A DNA stretch of 64,000 bases from Ailanthus altissimus (Eukaryota > Streptophyta > Magnoliopsida > Sapindales > Simaroubaceae): NCBI GenBank assembly GCA_946807835.1, contig OX327684.1, positions 32,052,501-32,116,500 of the forward strand, given 5' to 3'. A program made the position numbers and the translations under genes. This document shows positions 36,652 through 49,600 of the stretch, piece after piece; the first letter of the stretch is position 1; every line of letters begins with the position of its first letter. The notes beneath the pieces are model-generated. The model had not been told where the DNA came from. It did not search any database and saw only the letters and a list, made by a program, of their open reading frames with translations.

Positions 36652-38058
36652 TTATAGGTTGCTGGTCAGGTGCAGGGTTTGTATCTGATAAGGTTGTTGA
36701 TTGGTGCTAGTTGATGTTTGAGAGTTTGTACTATGATGTGAGAAATGTTGAGTAGTATTTAAAGAGTTTTCATGGTTTCGAATGAGAGGAGAGTGTTCTA
36801 AAGTATATGCTGTATCATGTAAAGATGCTGCTGTGTCTTGTGAAGAGTTATTGGTACTACTGATAAGTTCTTGACAAACTGGAACAATAAAAGGTGAGGC
36901 AGTAGACATATCAATTGAGCTTGAGTCAGTAGAGGAAGAATGAGAGAAAAGTTCAACATAAGGAAAAGAATTTTCATTAAAGGAGACATTTCTTGTAATA
37001 TAGATTTTGCCTGAGGGATGTAGACACTTGTAACCTTTGTGCAATGGACTATACCCCACAAAGATACACTTACTGGAATGAAAGTCACATTTGTGCCTAT
37101 TATAAGGTCTCAATAATGGGAATGAAGCACAACCAAAAGGCTTAAGAAATGAATAATCTGGTGTAGTTCTAAAGAGTTTGAAAAAAGGTGATTTATAGGC
37201 AAGAACAGGTGTAGGTAATCTGTTTATTAAATATGCAACTGTATGAAAAGCTTCCCACCAGTAGGTAATTGGCATTTTAATTTGAGCAAGTAAGGTAAGT
37301 CCTGTTTCTACTATATGTCGATGTTTTCTCTCAATCACTCCATTTTGATGATGAGTGTGAGGACATGTAACTCTTAATTGTATACCATTTGTTGCTAAAA
37401 ACTCAGAGAAGCTTCTAAACTCTCCTCCCTAATCAGATTGTAAGGCTTTTATGTGAAGTTCAAATTGTTTCTCAACTTGTTTTTGAAACTGGATAAAAGT
37501 GCTCAAGGCTTCAGATTTGAGTTTTAAAGGAAAGGTCCAACTATATCTGGTAAAATCATCAACAAAGTTGATATAATACCTAAAACCATCTTTGGATTCA
37601 GTTAGGGCAGGTCCCCACAAATCAGTGTATATTAACTCTAAAGGTTTTGAAGTTCTAATGTTGGTGGAAGGAAAATGGTTTCTATACAACTTACCTAGTT
37701 GACAAGCATCACAAAACTCAGGTCTGTAATCTAATTTGCAAGAATTTATGTTTTTACAAAGACTAAGAATAAATTTTATTATTAAAGGGCTTGGATGACC
37801 AAGTCTTTTGTGCCAAAGATTGGAGTCAAGTTGATTCAGTAACTGATTTTTTGAAGAAATAAACAAGGCATTACAAGAATTTGACCCTGAACTGAAGATT
37901 GAACCAGCTGCATCACACTGATTCTTATTTATGATACAAGAAGATGCATTTTCACTGAACATAGACAGCATTGACACTGGATTTACAAGGTAGCATGACA
38001 GTGGATTTACAAAGTTTTGTTTTTCATCTGATAGCAGTACTCTAAATAATCCCTTCAC
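36652..38058 (-). pseudogene. Copia 2 integrase region (interrupted)
   Basis: Frame 37429-38058 has the pre-integrase HxxxH/CxxC zinc part (LWHKRLGHPSPLI, CDACQLGK) and the start of the catalytic core (YTDLWGPA, FVDDFTRYSWTF). Frame 36652-37338 begins just before the core's end (ERKHRHIVETGLTLL, typical copia NG-x-ERKHRHI region). It continues into the C-terminal part with FGCASFPLLRPYNRHK. One or more stops near 37340-37430 separate the two. Confidence 0.85.
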
Positions 38059-39492
38059 ATTGACACCTTAATCAAGCACAAGTTAGAATGGAATTCAATT
38101 AGTAAATCATTATCAACAGCAAGCTTAGATACACTTATCAAGTTCTTTGTGATAGCTGGCATATGCAATATATTGTTAAGAGTTAAATGATGATTACTTT
38201 TTGTTTTTAATACGGTTTTGCCAATAAATGAAATACTCAACCCTTGACCATTGCCAACTATTAATTTGTCAATACCTGAATATTCCAGCTTCTCATTTAG
38301 GTTTGATGCATTATTAGTAAGATGATGTGTAGCTCCCGAATCCAAATACCATCCTTCATCAGCAACCCCTTCTTGGTTTTGCTGTGTGGCCATAAAAGCT
38401 GCTCCTTGATTAGAATTTCTTTGATTCAAAGATCCTTGTCCTCCTCCATTCTGATGACTGCTATTACCTCCATAGCTGTTTGAACCCCTAGGCACATAGT
38501 CAGAATTAAACCTATAGTAACACTTAGCAGCTGAGTGCCCTTGCCTTTCACAAATTTGACAAATTAACCTTACATTGCTTCTGCCAAAAGCATTCCTACC
38601 TCTTTGTGGCTGACCTCTTCCTCTATTCATGGTGAAACTTCCTCTACCAGTCCCAGAATTGTAATAGTTATTGGTATTAAAACCATTATCATAATTGTTG
38701 CCAGCACCATTGTTAAAACTTCCTCTACCTCCTCCTGGATTAAAACATTTTTTCTGACTTTTCTGAACAAAATTTGCATTAAAACCTCCTTGTTTATCAG
38801 AATAGCCTACATTCTTGTGTCAAAAGTATTGAGTATGCTTCATTAATGCTGATTTTGCCAATTCTGCTAGTAATCAATACCACTACTGAATCATATTTTG
38901 AACTCACATCAATACCAGATACAAGATGCATGATAAAATCATCTTCTGTAACAGTATAGCCAGCAACTGATAGCTCATCAACAATTTCTTTCAACTTGAG
39001 AAAGTATTCTGACATTGACATTTGGTTTTTCTTAAGATTTGACAGTTTAAACTTCAACTGTACTATATTAGCCTTTGAATGTGATCCAAATTGTTTCTCA
39101 ATTCGACTCCACAATTCACAAGAGGACTTACTATTAATCACAAGACTTAAAATACTAATATGTATGGTTGAGTAAAGCCAGCTTAAAAGAAATTGATCTT
39201 GCATGATCCAGACTTCAAATTCTAGATTTTCAACTTTTCCAGGCCTTTGATCTGAACTCCTCAAATTTTCAAGATCATCAACACTCATCAAGAATTGCTC
39301 AGGACATATCGAGTCTCCATTGATCAGCTTCTCAAGTCTATTAGCTCGTACTGCAGTTAACACTTGTGATTTTCACACTATGTAATTGGATCTGTCAAGT
39401 TTGACAGTTGATGGAAAAGAATAGCTCGAATTTTGAACATTATTAAGAGTGACAGATGAAGATCTTATATCAGATGAATTGGCGTTGGCCAT
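38055..39492 (-). pseudogene. Copia 2 gag and protease (interrupted)
   Basis: The gag start codon is at 39492-39490, just after the primer-binding site (MANANSSDI...). A TGA stop interrupts the frame near 39375. The main gag frame resumes at 38797-39363 (LKFKLSNLKKNQMSMSEYF, a copia gag signature). A second shift near 38800 separates it from 38055-38630. That frame holds a CCHC zinc knuckle (CQICERQGHSAAKC), a Gly/Asn/Gln-rich linker, and the protease active site in WYLDSGATHHLTNN. Function requires an uninterrupted polyprotein, which is absent here. Confidence 0.85.
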
Positions 39493-40600
39493 GGAGAGGC
39501 TCTGATACCATAAAAGAAATCTGTGTTAGTGTTTGGTTGAAAGGAAAGTAAGAAAGAAAATTTATTGTAACAGAGAAAGTTATGAAAAGAAAATGTGAAA
39601 CAATGTTGTATATACTAGACTGATTAAAGATACAGTATTCTCCACCTTTTATAGCAGAGATTACACGAAGGAAAAACTAGTGAAAACTACAATCACAACA
39701 TTTATCCAACGGTTGATTCTCCTTAATTTAGTATAATAAGATCAGCTTGGCTTGAACCCTCCTCTATTTCTGCATTGCCACTTGCTGCATTTCAGTTGCA
39801 GTTCCTCTGTTCTGCATTTCAGTTTCTTCTGCATTCCAGTTTCTACACCATACAAACATAAATCTAATAGTGCTCTTGTTCTTATCTGTATCATAGCACA
39901 TTTTGCGGACAATCATACAGTTAGAAAACGTGCACATTTTTGCTTGAATTAGAATGACTGGTTTCAATGCAAGTCATGGATGAGTTAGATTCTGATGTTC
40001 TGTTTTGTGCCAGTAATCTGAAGCTTGATTAAAATTTGCCAAAATAATTTAATATTCTATGAAATGACCTTTTGATTTGTTTAGTTCTTAAATTTTGTTT
40101 TGATCTTCAACTTGTGCAGAAGAATATGTTCTGTCTCGCCTAAAAAGAAAATCAAAAGGTGGGTCTGATGCTTGCAATGAACCGAGTCATCATTTGGCTT
40201 CTAATTCTGGAAATCATGACCCAGATCAGAAGAATACTAATGCTTACTTTCCCTATGTATTTTACTCCTGGTAAACAATGACCTATCTGAAGAACTGAAA
40301 ATACTCTTTGACAATAATGGGATGGATCGCAACCCTCTCTCTGCTTGTTGCCGATGATTCAACCAGAAATGGTCTACGCACAGGTAAACAATTACATTAT
40401 GTAGAAATTTTTTATTAGCATTACTATTTGCAATATATATATGATTCACTTATAATCAGAATCACGATGTTAGCAATGGTATTCTCCATTAGCCCATAGG
40501 ACCTTGAAGGAGTCTTGGAGAGAATTTCAGATGTGTGAAGTATTGACATCTTCCCAAGCCAAAGGCTCACGCTGCCTTGATAGTATTTAGATGACTCAAA

Positions 40601-43089
40601 ACATGATGTTTAAAATTTATTTAATCCTATATTAAAATATATATTATTAAATATTTACAACATATAAATTATTAACAAGCAAAATAAAAATTTAATATAA
40701 ATAAACATTAAAAAAAGATAAAATTTAGTTTTGAGCAAATAAAGACATGTTATAAAGTATCATCTTAAAATTAAATAATTTTTTTATCGTGCAGATAGTA
40801 ACAGATTTATAACATTCTAAGATTTAACTTTATATTTGCAGCCACTCTCCTCGATGAGTAAAACGAATACAAGAAGATCATATAAAATTTTTATTGTCAA
40901 AGTTGTTCAAAATATAATATAAAAATATATAATTTAAAATAATGTACAACATAATATGACAGGATTCAACCCGAGCCCTTCTTAAGAATTGAGGCAGATC
41001 CTACGATGACATGAGACTAACATACTCTTTACTTGTACATTTGATATAACAATGTTACATGCCTCAACAAAAGTGTACACGTGTACTCCAATATACATAA
41101 AAATATACAAATACACAAATTGAGACACTCATGTAGTTATGTGTGTCGTGGGCCAATCTCAAAATGTGAAGATTGTATTATACTACAGGAATTCCTGTGT
41201 CAACCTAGAAAAAATAGGAAAAATAGAAAAAATAGTGAGCTTGTGGCTCAGTAATTATAAAATATTATATACTTTATATGTATTGTACATGTATAAATCT
41301 GTAAAATAAAATAATCATAAAACTGTATACTAAATAGTCAATAAATTTGTATTGAAAGTATGAGTTGTCATAAATTATATGTTAAAATTAAAATCATAAC
41401 ATAATACTGGAGATCTGAAAATCTGAAAATGTAAATTATTATGAAATCTATTATGAAGATAAGTATATGTAACGTAGCTCTTAAAATATATACCTTTTAT
41501 ACTATATACATACTGAAAATTACACCAAACTTGTACTTAGAAAAAAATTGATTTAACTTAGTAGAGTAACTCACGCACAGATAGAGTGAGGGATTTAAAC
41601 TAGTCTAATTCGGTGAAATACTGCATCGCTTAGGTAGAACAAATTAAACTAGTCTAACGCAAGCGTAGAGCAACTACACTAAAAAGAGAAAATACTTATC
41701 TAATGATTTAAAAATTACTATATAATATTATAAAAATATAATTATTTTAAAATATATAATTATGTACTGAATTTAATTATAAACTATATTATAATTAATT
41801 TTAAAAATATTTTTAAATATATTAAATAACATAAATATTTATCTATCTAAAATAAATTATAATTGATAACGTGTAATTTAATCATAAATTGTTATATTAA
41901 TTCTCTTTCAGTCTCATCCCTCAAAATCAAATAATTAATTCATCTCTTTTAGTCTCATCTCTCAAAATCAATTCTTCTCTTTCCTTTAGCCACGGCCCGT
42001 GGCTGCCTGCCAAGCAAGGATACATGTCATAGACACTGCTCTCGTTTCTCTCTCACTCAGCAATTGGTAAGCTTTTATTTTTCTTAGATTAATTTCGTTG
42101 AATGTTGCTCCGTTTGAATTTGTTACAGTGTGATAGGTTATTGTAAAGTCTAATATTTGTTCTTTTAATGTGAATTTAATTGACAAAAAGTGATGCTTGG
42201 CTGTGTTAAGATTCGAATTATTAATTTCTTGTGTCATGCTGCTGCAACAACTGATTATTGTTTTTCAAGCTTAAGCAACCTTCAGCATCATGTTTTATGA
42301 ATTGTGTATAAGCCATAATCGAAATAACTAAATCGAAAAAAATTAGTTCAATTTTTTTTTTTATCAAAAATGATTATTTTAGTTCCAATTTATATTTAAA
42401 AAAAATTAAATACTTACTATTTAGTTTGATTCTAGTAAAAATTGAATCGAATTGAACTATATTTACTCTTACGTCCAAGATATATCCCATGCGAAATATA
42501 TACTTTTTATTTTTATTATATAATAAATTAATAATTAATATAATAAATTTATAAATAATAAGTTATTTATTTTATTTAATCATTAAATAAATAATTTATT
42601 TGTATTATTAATGATATTTGATTAAATAATTAATAAAAATTTTAATTAGTTGTTATTTATTTAAATTATTAAATAAATAATAAATCATTATTTATTTACA
42701 ATTAAAAATAAAATTAAAAAAACAAAAAACTGAATTAAATTAATTTAAAAAAAGAAGACAAATATTTATTTTTTTCTCATTTTATCACATTACACCTCGA
42801 TGCTCATATTTATAAAATAAGCATAAAAAATTTTAAATTTTTTAATTTATTGAGAGAAAACGGATTCAAATATTTAATAAAAAAAATATAATTCAAAAAT
42901 ATAATTATTCAATTATTAATTTTTTGACTAATAAAAATTAACTTATTCATTTGTAACTAAAAAAAAGTCCTAAAATTATAAATATCTAAGCGAAGATTAG
43001 ATCAAAGTTTCATTAATAGCCAATATAAAAATATTTAAAAGGAGAAAAAGCATTCCACAATGTTCTTAAAAAGCCTTTTTTTTTCCTTT
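40601..43089. other. AT-rich intergenic, no gene seen
   Basis: Strongly A+T-rich, with a stretch of almost only A and T at about 42500-42720. The short frame at 41986-42237 has no supporting features. It ends at the module upstream of NAC-D. Confidence 0.5.
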
Positions 43090-43340
43090 CTTTTTGACTA
43101 CATTTTTACGACATTAATTTGAAAGCATTCATTGAATATTTTAAATAAAAAAAACTTTTTAATTTTGTAACTTGTGAAAGAAGGGGAGAGTGTGGATCAT
43201 GAGAAGCCACGATGAGAAAGAATATGTAGGGAGTTAAAAAGGGCGAAGATAGGATGGTGACCCTGAGCCATATTCATGTTATATTCAAAACAATTCAAAG
43301 ACAAGAATGAGACGGTGGGGTGCAAGTTCATTATTTTACT
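43090..43340. repeat. NAC-array upstream module 4 (upstream of NAC-D)
   Basis: Matches module 3 closely: TTTGAAAGCATTC, TAACTTGTGAAAGAAGGGGA, GAGTGTGGATCATGAGAAGC and the following GGATGGTGACC and GAGACGGTGGGG. The similarity to 33180-33780 continues to the start codons. Confidence 0.7.
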
Positions 43341-43558
43341 TTAATTTATCCATTTATATACTTTCTTCTTACACAAATCTTATTAAAATAAACTGTTTCT
43401 AATCCACGTAATAATTCCAACGCGGGTATAAAGGAACGAATAGGGAAATGAGCAACAAGGTTTTGATAGTGGGGTCGTCTAGTGCTAAGTCCAGTAATAT
43501 GACTCCACGTTCCTTCAAATTATTAGGACGAATCAGAGAACTGAAAGACTTTAGGCCA

Positions 43559-43564
43559 AGTCAA
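43559..43564 (-). promoter_or_regulatory. W-box of NAC-D
   Basis: AGTCAA on the plus strand (TTGACT on the minus) lies about 135 bp before the ATG, within CTTTAGGCCAAGTCAATG, which is identical at NAC-C (33649-33654). No clear TATA box follows in these two units. Confidence 0.4.
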
Positions 43565-43697
43565 TGTTTCATGTTGTATTAAAGTGATCGTCGATCAGTT
43601 CACAAACTTGCTTCTGTTACAGCCCGCTTCTTGCATAGCATAACTTTCCGACCAAACCAGAAGAGAGAAGCTAGTTGATAATCGAATTGAAGCAAAA

Positions 43698-46600
43698 ATG
43701 AATGATTTCGTGGGATTTAGATTCCATCCAACTGAAGAAGAAATCATATCGTATTTTCTTGAAAGGAAGATGCGTGGCCTTGGTTTCCCTGTCCATACAA
43801 TCGAAGATGTCGACATCTGCAAGTTCGAACCTTGGGATTTGCCTCGTAAGTATACGTATTCTTATATTATCACTTCCATACCCACCAACACAATCAATCC
43901 AAATTCTATATGTTTTTCTCGAAAATGCTCTGTTTTATTATTTTTTTTTTTTTAACGAGGCAATGAACAATTGTTTTTGTCTGCGCATACAGAGCATTCA
44001 CCATTGCCTCCAGATGACCAAGTGTGGTACTTCTTCAATGCCCTTGTTTATAAGTATCCAAAGAGTAAACGAATAGATAGAACAACCAAGACTGGATTCT
44101 GGAAAGTCACTGGTAAAGAACGAGCAATACGGGACAAGCAGGGCAAGAAGGAGATTGGTTTCAAAAGGAATTTAGTTTTCTACACAGGTCGTGTTCCTAA
44201 TGAGACCAGAACCAACTGGGTTGTGCATGAATATTATTCCCATAAGGCTGATTCTTACGAGGTATCTGTTTTCTATTTTCTTGTTTACTCTTTTGCTTCT
44301 GGGTTTTGGCATGCTCCTCTTTAAATTTGTTTGTCCTCGTATCGTTGCTTTTCTGATGACTTTTATGTGCCTGTCTTCTGCTAATTTTAATGTTTAAGTT
44401 TTTTATAGAATTAAGCCAAGACTATGTAATTGAGCTGTTCTTAACTGATTGTCTAACTGCTTGAAGATTAAGAATGATTGGTTAATGGATCAAAATATTG
44501 TTTGAAGCAAGGCGGAGCATTGATAATGTAAAATAGCGATTAAAAATTTATAACAGAGTTGGTGATTAAAAAAAAAAATTAGGAGACTTAAACGAACCGA
44601 AGAAAAATTTTGTGGCTTCTATAGTAATTAACCAAAAACAGAAGGACTGCAATAATAAAATCCTTAAGATTTTCAGAAATATCGAAAATACGCTGTTTTA
44701 CTAAAAGAGTCTAAGATAAATCAGATGTTAATACGACATTGAATTTGTTAAAATTTGGGTGAAAAAGTTTGTTCTTGGGCTATAATACCTAGATTTGAAA
44801 GTTTTATGTAATCTCTGGTTTTATTTTATTTTTTTTATTATTAGAAGTATTGTGAGTTCTGTCATTTAAGATTGTAATTTTTTTATCTTGTTTGAATAAT
44901 AACTTAAAATTTTTTTTTATTGGCTTGTGGACGTAGATTTTGCTGAATCACGTAAATTTTCTTGCGACGTAAATTCTCTTGCATTTCTTATTAATTATCT
45001 CTTGTTTCTCAATTTTGATTCCTTTATTAAAATATTAAATTAAGTTCAATTCAATTTCAACAATTGATATTAGAGTTAGTTGGGAATCTAATGGCATCTC
45101 ATAAGTTTAATATTGAGAAATTTAATGAAAAAAATAATTTTAATCTCTGAAAAATTAAAATTGAAGCACTCTTGGTTAGTTAGAGGCACGAATATAAAAT
45201 TGAGGAGATTGTATCGACCCAGATAGCAAAAAATCAAAAATTTTAAAAATAGATCATAATCATGCGAGATAATAAAGAAAGCAAAATTTGTCATATCCTT
45301 AACCTTATTGATAAAGTCTTAAGAAAAATAGCGGGTGAAAAGACAACTATTGATTTGTAGAAGAAATTATATTTCTAATATATAACCAAATCTTTGGCCA
45401 ATAAATTACATCTGAAAAAGAAACTCTACTACTTGAGTGTGAAGGAGTGGAGCTCTATCAAAGATCACATTGATGGAGATTCTTGTATTAGCCATACCCA
45501 CACGTAACCTTTCTCCCTTTCTCTTGATTTTCTTTTCTTCTGTTTTGGTTTCCTTTTTTTTTTGTTACTTCGGCGTTTTGTTGGTTCTATTTTGTTCAGC
45601 CAGTGATCTTTTTGGGTATGGCTGGTATGCCTTCAGTCTCGTCGTGTCTCCTCGGTCATGCCGAGCCTCCATCCATCAATGGAATTTTGCCAGCCAGCCT
45701 CTGTTTTCTTTTCTGTTTGTCCGGCCATTCTTCACTGTCTCCCTTTAGTCTCTGACAGCCGTAGAGCTTCCCTAGGTCCGTGTCATGCCATTTTTCCTTT
45801 TCGGTGATCTTGGTCCTAACCTGTTTCTTCCTGACACCTTCTGGACATCACTAGAAAACCTATGCTAACGAAGCAAACTCGGGTTCTTGTGCTCTTTTGG
45901 TTTCGATTTAGCTGGCTACTGAGGTTCTCTACTGGACTTTGGCAGATGTTTTTCCAGTACCATATCTCAATTTTTCTGGCCACTCATTCTAGCCTCCACT
46001 GTCGAGGCTGATCACCATAGGGAATTACTGCGATCAATCAAGCATGCCAAGCTCACTAGCAGTCGCTTCGTACCCAAAATCGGTGTAATGTATCTTTTGG
46101 TGATCCATTCCGATCTTTGGCTAGCAATACTATTTGAGGTATTTGATTTTATTGGTTGTAGGATTAGGATCTAGGGGTTATTTGGAATGTATTTAGTATG
46201 AGTTATGTGTTGTTTGTAATAACCTCCTGCGTGAGGATATTTGTGCCTCCTAAGGGGGGTTTTTGTACTTTTCCCTCCTTTACGAGGGTAGTTTTTCCTC
46301 TTTTGAAGGTAGTCAAATCCCTCAAGGAGTAAAATTCATCTATAGATGGTCCCCAATTTTGGGATTATTGTCTCCCTCTATAGGAAAAATTTCAAGTCTG
46401 GATGTTTGTTAGTAAATCTGTATTTTATTGTTTCACTGATCCTTTGCTTTAAAGAGCAGTAGTTTTGTAATATCTTTGATTTTATCAATGATATTTAAAA
46501 TTACTTTAAAAAAATATTACATTGATGACTTCAATAAGATTATAATCAATCCTAAAACCATTGATGTGAAGATTGATAATGAAGATAAGGTAATTATGAG

Positions 46601-49600
46601 CACTTTGTGAATACTCTCTTATTTGAAAGAGAATCTTTGACAATGAACAATGTTAAGTCTTCTCTAAATTCGAAGGAATTGGTAAAGAAGACAGAGGCTA
46701 AAGATTACAATAATGAAGGTTTGACCGCTAAAGGGATGTCAAAGAAAAAAGAATCAAGAGGAAAGAATAGTAGATTGAAGTCCAAGATCAAAGGGAAGAA
46801 ATGCTTCTTTTTTAAGAAAGAATGACATTTCAAGAAGGACTATCTAGAAAGAAAAGCAAGACTCAAGAAAAAAGATCAAGAATGGGATGCAGTCGTGGCC
46901 TTAAATGATGGTTATAATAGTGTCATTACTTTGTTGCATCAAAGAATACTATTGGAGGTAAGTAAATCCTAGATTCTGGATGCATCTTTTACATGAGTCT
47001 CAATCTAAACTTGTTTTTTAACTACTATATGGTAAATGGAGGAAAAATGTTGATGGGACACAATTCAGTATGCAATGTTGTAGGAATGAAAACTATAAGA
47101 ATGAAGATGTTTAATGGGGTAATCAAAGAATTGATGGATGTGAGATACGTTTCATCTAAAGATGAGCTTAATCTCTGTAAGGCAATTGGAACAAAGTGGC
47201 TATACTTTCAAGACAGAAAGAGGACCCTTGAAAGTAGTTAAAAGATCATTTGTATTGATAAAAGGGACCAAGGTAAATGGTCTATATATGCTGAATGGAA
47301 GTGTATTGAAAGATCAGCTATTGAGTCAGTGGGAAATGACTAGAAAAGTCCAAAATGTCGCATATGAGGCTATAAATTTAAAAGAAAATGGACTTAGAGA
47401 ACTAAAAGATCAATGAGTGTTTGAGAAAAACAAGTTAGGAAATCTAAAGTTCTGTAAACATTATGTGTTAGGAAAAGTCCATAGGGTGAAGTTTAGCATA
47501 AGAGAACAAAATACACAAAGTCAACTCTATAGTATATACATTCTAAACTTTAAAGGCCTATACAGACTAAGTCTTTAGGTAGAGCTAGGTACTTTCTAAC
47601 TTGATAGATGATTTCTTAAGAAAATTTTAAGTGTTTGTATTGAAGACTAAAGATCAAGTTTTCTATACTTTTAAATAATGGAAAGCATTGGTGAAGAATT
47701 AAACTGAAAAAATAATGAAAAGGCTTAAAACTGATAATAGGTTAGAATTTTGCAACTCTGAATTAGATGCTTTTTGTGCCAAGTATGGAATTTATAGGCA
47801 CAAGATAATAAGGAGAACTCTAGAGTAAAATAACCTTACTAAGAGGATGAATCGAAACATTCTAGAAAAGGTGTGTGTATGCTGTCAACTGTTGTGTTAC
47901 CAAAAAAATTCTAGTTAGAAGTGGTGATGAATGCAACTTACCTGATCAGAAGAAGTCATTTCTTATTAATAAACTTCAAGGCACCAAAGAGAAATAATTC
48001 GAATACGTTTCAAGGTATAAACACCCAAGGATATTTGGTTCTCATGACTTCGTTCATGTCAAATAAGGGAAACTGGAACCAAGGGCCATCAAGGGGTGTT
48101 TATGGGTTATTTTAAAGAAGTCAAGGGTTACAATGTATAGTGTACTAAAATACACCCACCAAGAGTAGTGATCAGCAGGGATGTAATCTTTAATGAGGCT
48201 CTACTATTAAAGAAAGTCAATAGCACTGAAGAGAAAGCATCGAGAAATAACAATCAACAGAAGTAATTAAGTTTAAGGTGAAGCATCCAAGAATTAAAAG
48301 CTCAAATATTGAAGGCTATAACTCAGATTCAAACTCGGAACCTATTTCTCCCAAATCCCAACTCAGGAAGCAAAAGACTCGTATTCACTCTCCTGTAAGT
48401 CAGCAGAAGTCTCTGAAAGATATTGAAGGCAGAATCCAGTGTCTTCCGTAGTTTGAGGTGACAACTCAAGAAGCAGACTACTCATGTTCACTCTCCTGTA
48501 AGTTAGCAAAAGCCTTTGGAAGAACAATTAGAAGAATATCAAATAGTGAGGGATGGACTTAGAATGAGAATAATGCCTTTTAAGAGATTCGGTTATGCTG
48601 ATTTGATCACGTATGTATTAAATGTTGTAGATAAAGTAAACATTGAAGAACCAAAGTCATATCTGAAGGTAATTAGAAGCAGTGGCAGCAAAAGCTGAAA
48701 ATAAACAATAAAGAAATAAATAAGATCTCTTAAGAAAAATAAGAGTTGGGAATTGGCTCATAAGCCTCCAATGAAGAAAATTATCGGATGCAAGTGGATC
48801 TTTAATGTAAAAGAAGGAATCGAAGGAGTTGAGTTAAACAAAATACAAGGTGAGGCTTGTAGCAAAGGAGTTTTCATAAAGAGAAGGAGAAGACTTTAAT
48901 GAAATCTTCTCCCCGGTGGTGAAACATTATTCTATAAGGGTCTTGTTAGCTTTGTATATAAATTTTGGGTTACATTTAAAGCAAATGAATATAAAAACTT
49001 TTTTTTTACATGGGGATCTAGAAGAAAAGATTTATATGACTTAGCTTTCAGGTTTTGAGGTTTCTGAGAAAGAAGATCATGTATTTCTGCTTAAGAAGTC
49101 TCTATATGGACTTAACGAATCTCCGAGATAGTGGTACAAGAGATTCAATGACTTTATAATGTGAAATGACTTCACAAGGATTTCTTATGACAACTGTGTT
49201 CATTTCAAGGAAGTGTGCAGAAGAAAGCTTATTTATTTGTTGTTGTATGTTGATGACATGCTAATTGCATGCTATGACATGGAAGAAATCAATAAGTTAA
49301 GATACTTTATGTGGAGAATTTGAAATGAAGGATCTTAGAACTGTAAAAAAAATTCTTGGAATGGGAATTGAAAGAAAAGGAATGGATGTACTGTTTCTAT
49401 TGTAATAGAAATACATCCTGAAGGTACTAGACAAATTTAAGATGCTAAATGCAAAATCTGTAAGCACTCTTCTGGCTATGCATTTTAAATTCTCAACTGC
49501 ACACTATCCTTCCACTGAGGATGATAGACAAAAAATGTTAAAGACTTCATACGCTAGTGATGTGAGAAGTATCATATATGTGATGATGTGTTCCAGACTT

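Larger units (their letters stand above)
34512..39869 (-). mobile_element. Ty1-copia retrotransposon 2 (minus strand) in intron 2 of NAC-C
   Basis: LTRs at 34512-34986 (3' LTR, 475 bp) and 39511-39869 (5' LTR, 359 bp) are nearly identical apart from a ~116 bp deletion in the 5' LTR, which points to a young insertion. A perfect initiator-Met-type primer-binding site (TGGTATCAGAGC on the minus strand) abuts the 5' LTR, and a purine tract (GAGAGGGGA) abuts the 3' LTR. On the minus strand the LTR begins TATTAG and ends TTTTA rather than the usual TG...CA. No flanking duplication is visible: the left flank is TTTCA, the right GTGCT. Comparison with NAC-D suggests a clean insertion. Confidence 0.9.
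33799..40600 (+). pseudogene. NAC-C: NAC pseudogene split by Copia 2
   Basis: Remnants: exon 1 at 33799-33954, exon 2 at 34084-34353, exon 3 from 40120 to about 40230, eroded exon 4 at about 40272-40375, and later homology to NAC-D intron 4 up to about 40600. It is closest to NAC-D (43698). Breaks seen: an indel after EEEII in exon 1 that shifts the frame, an extra base in exon 2 giving a TAG at 34147-34149, further indels in subdomain D, and a one-base deletion at the start of exon 3 compared with NAC-D. Intron 2 has a GC at the expected donor (CAG/GCATAC) and carries a 5.4 kb Copia element. No functional NAC protein can be made. Confidence 0.88.

Noticed and set aside
45470..45748. 92-residue hydrophobic frame resembling a membrane peptide
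   Set aside because: It begins in Copia 3 gag, crosses the TSD and lies in the LINE-like insert. The hydrophobicity comes from T-rich sequence.
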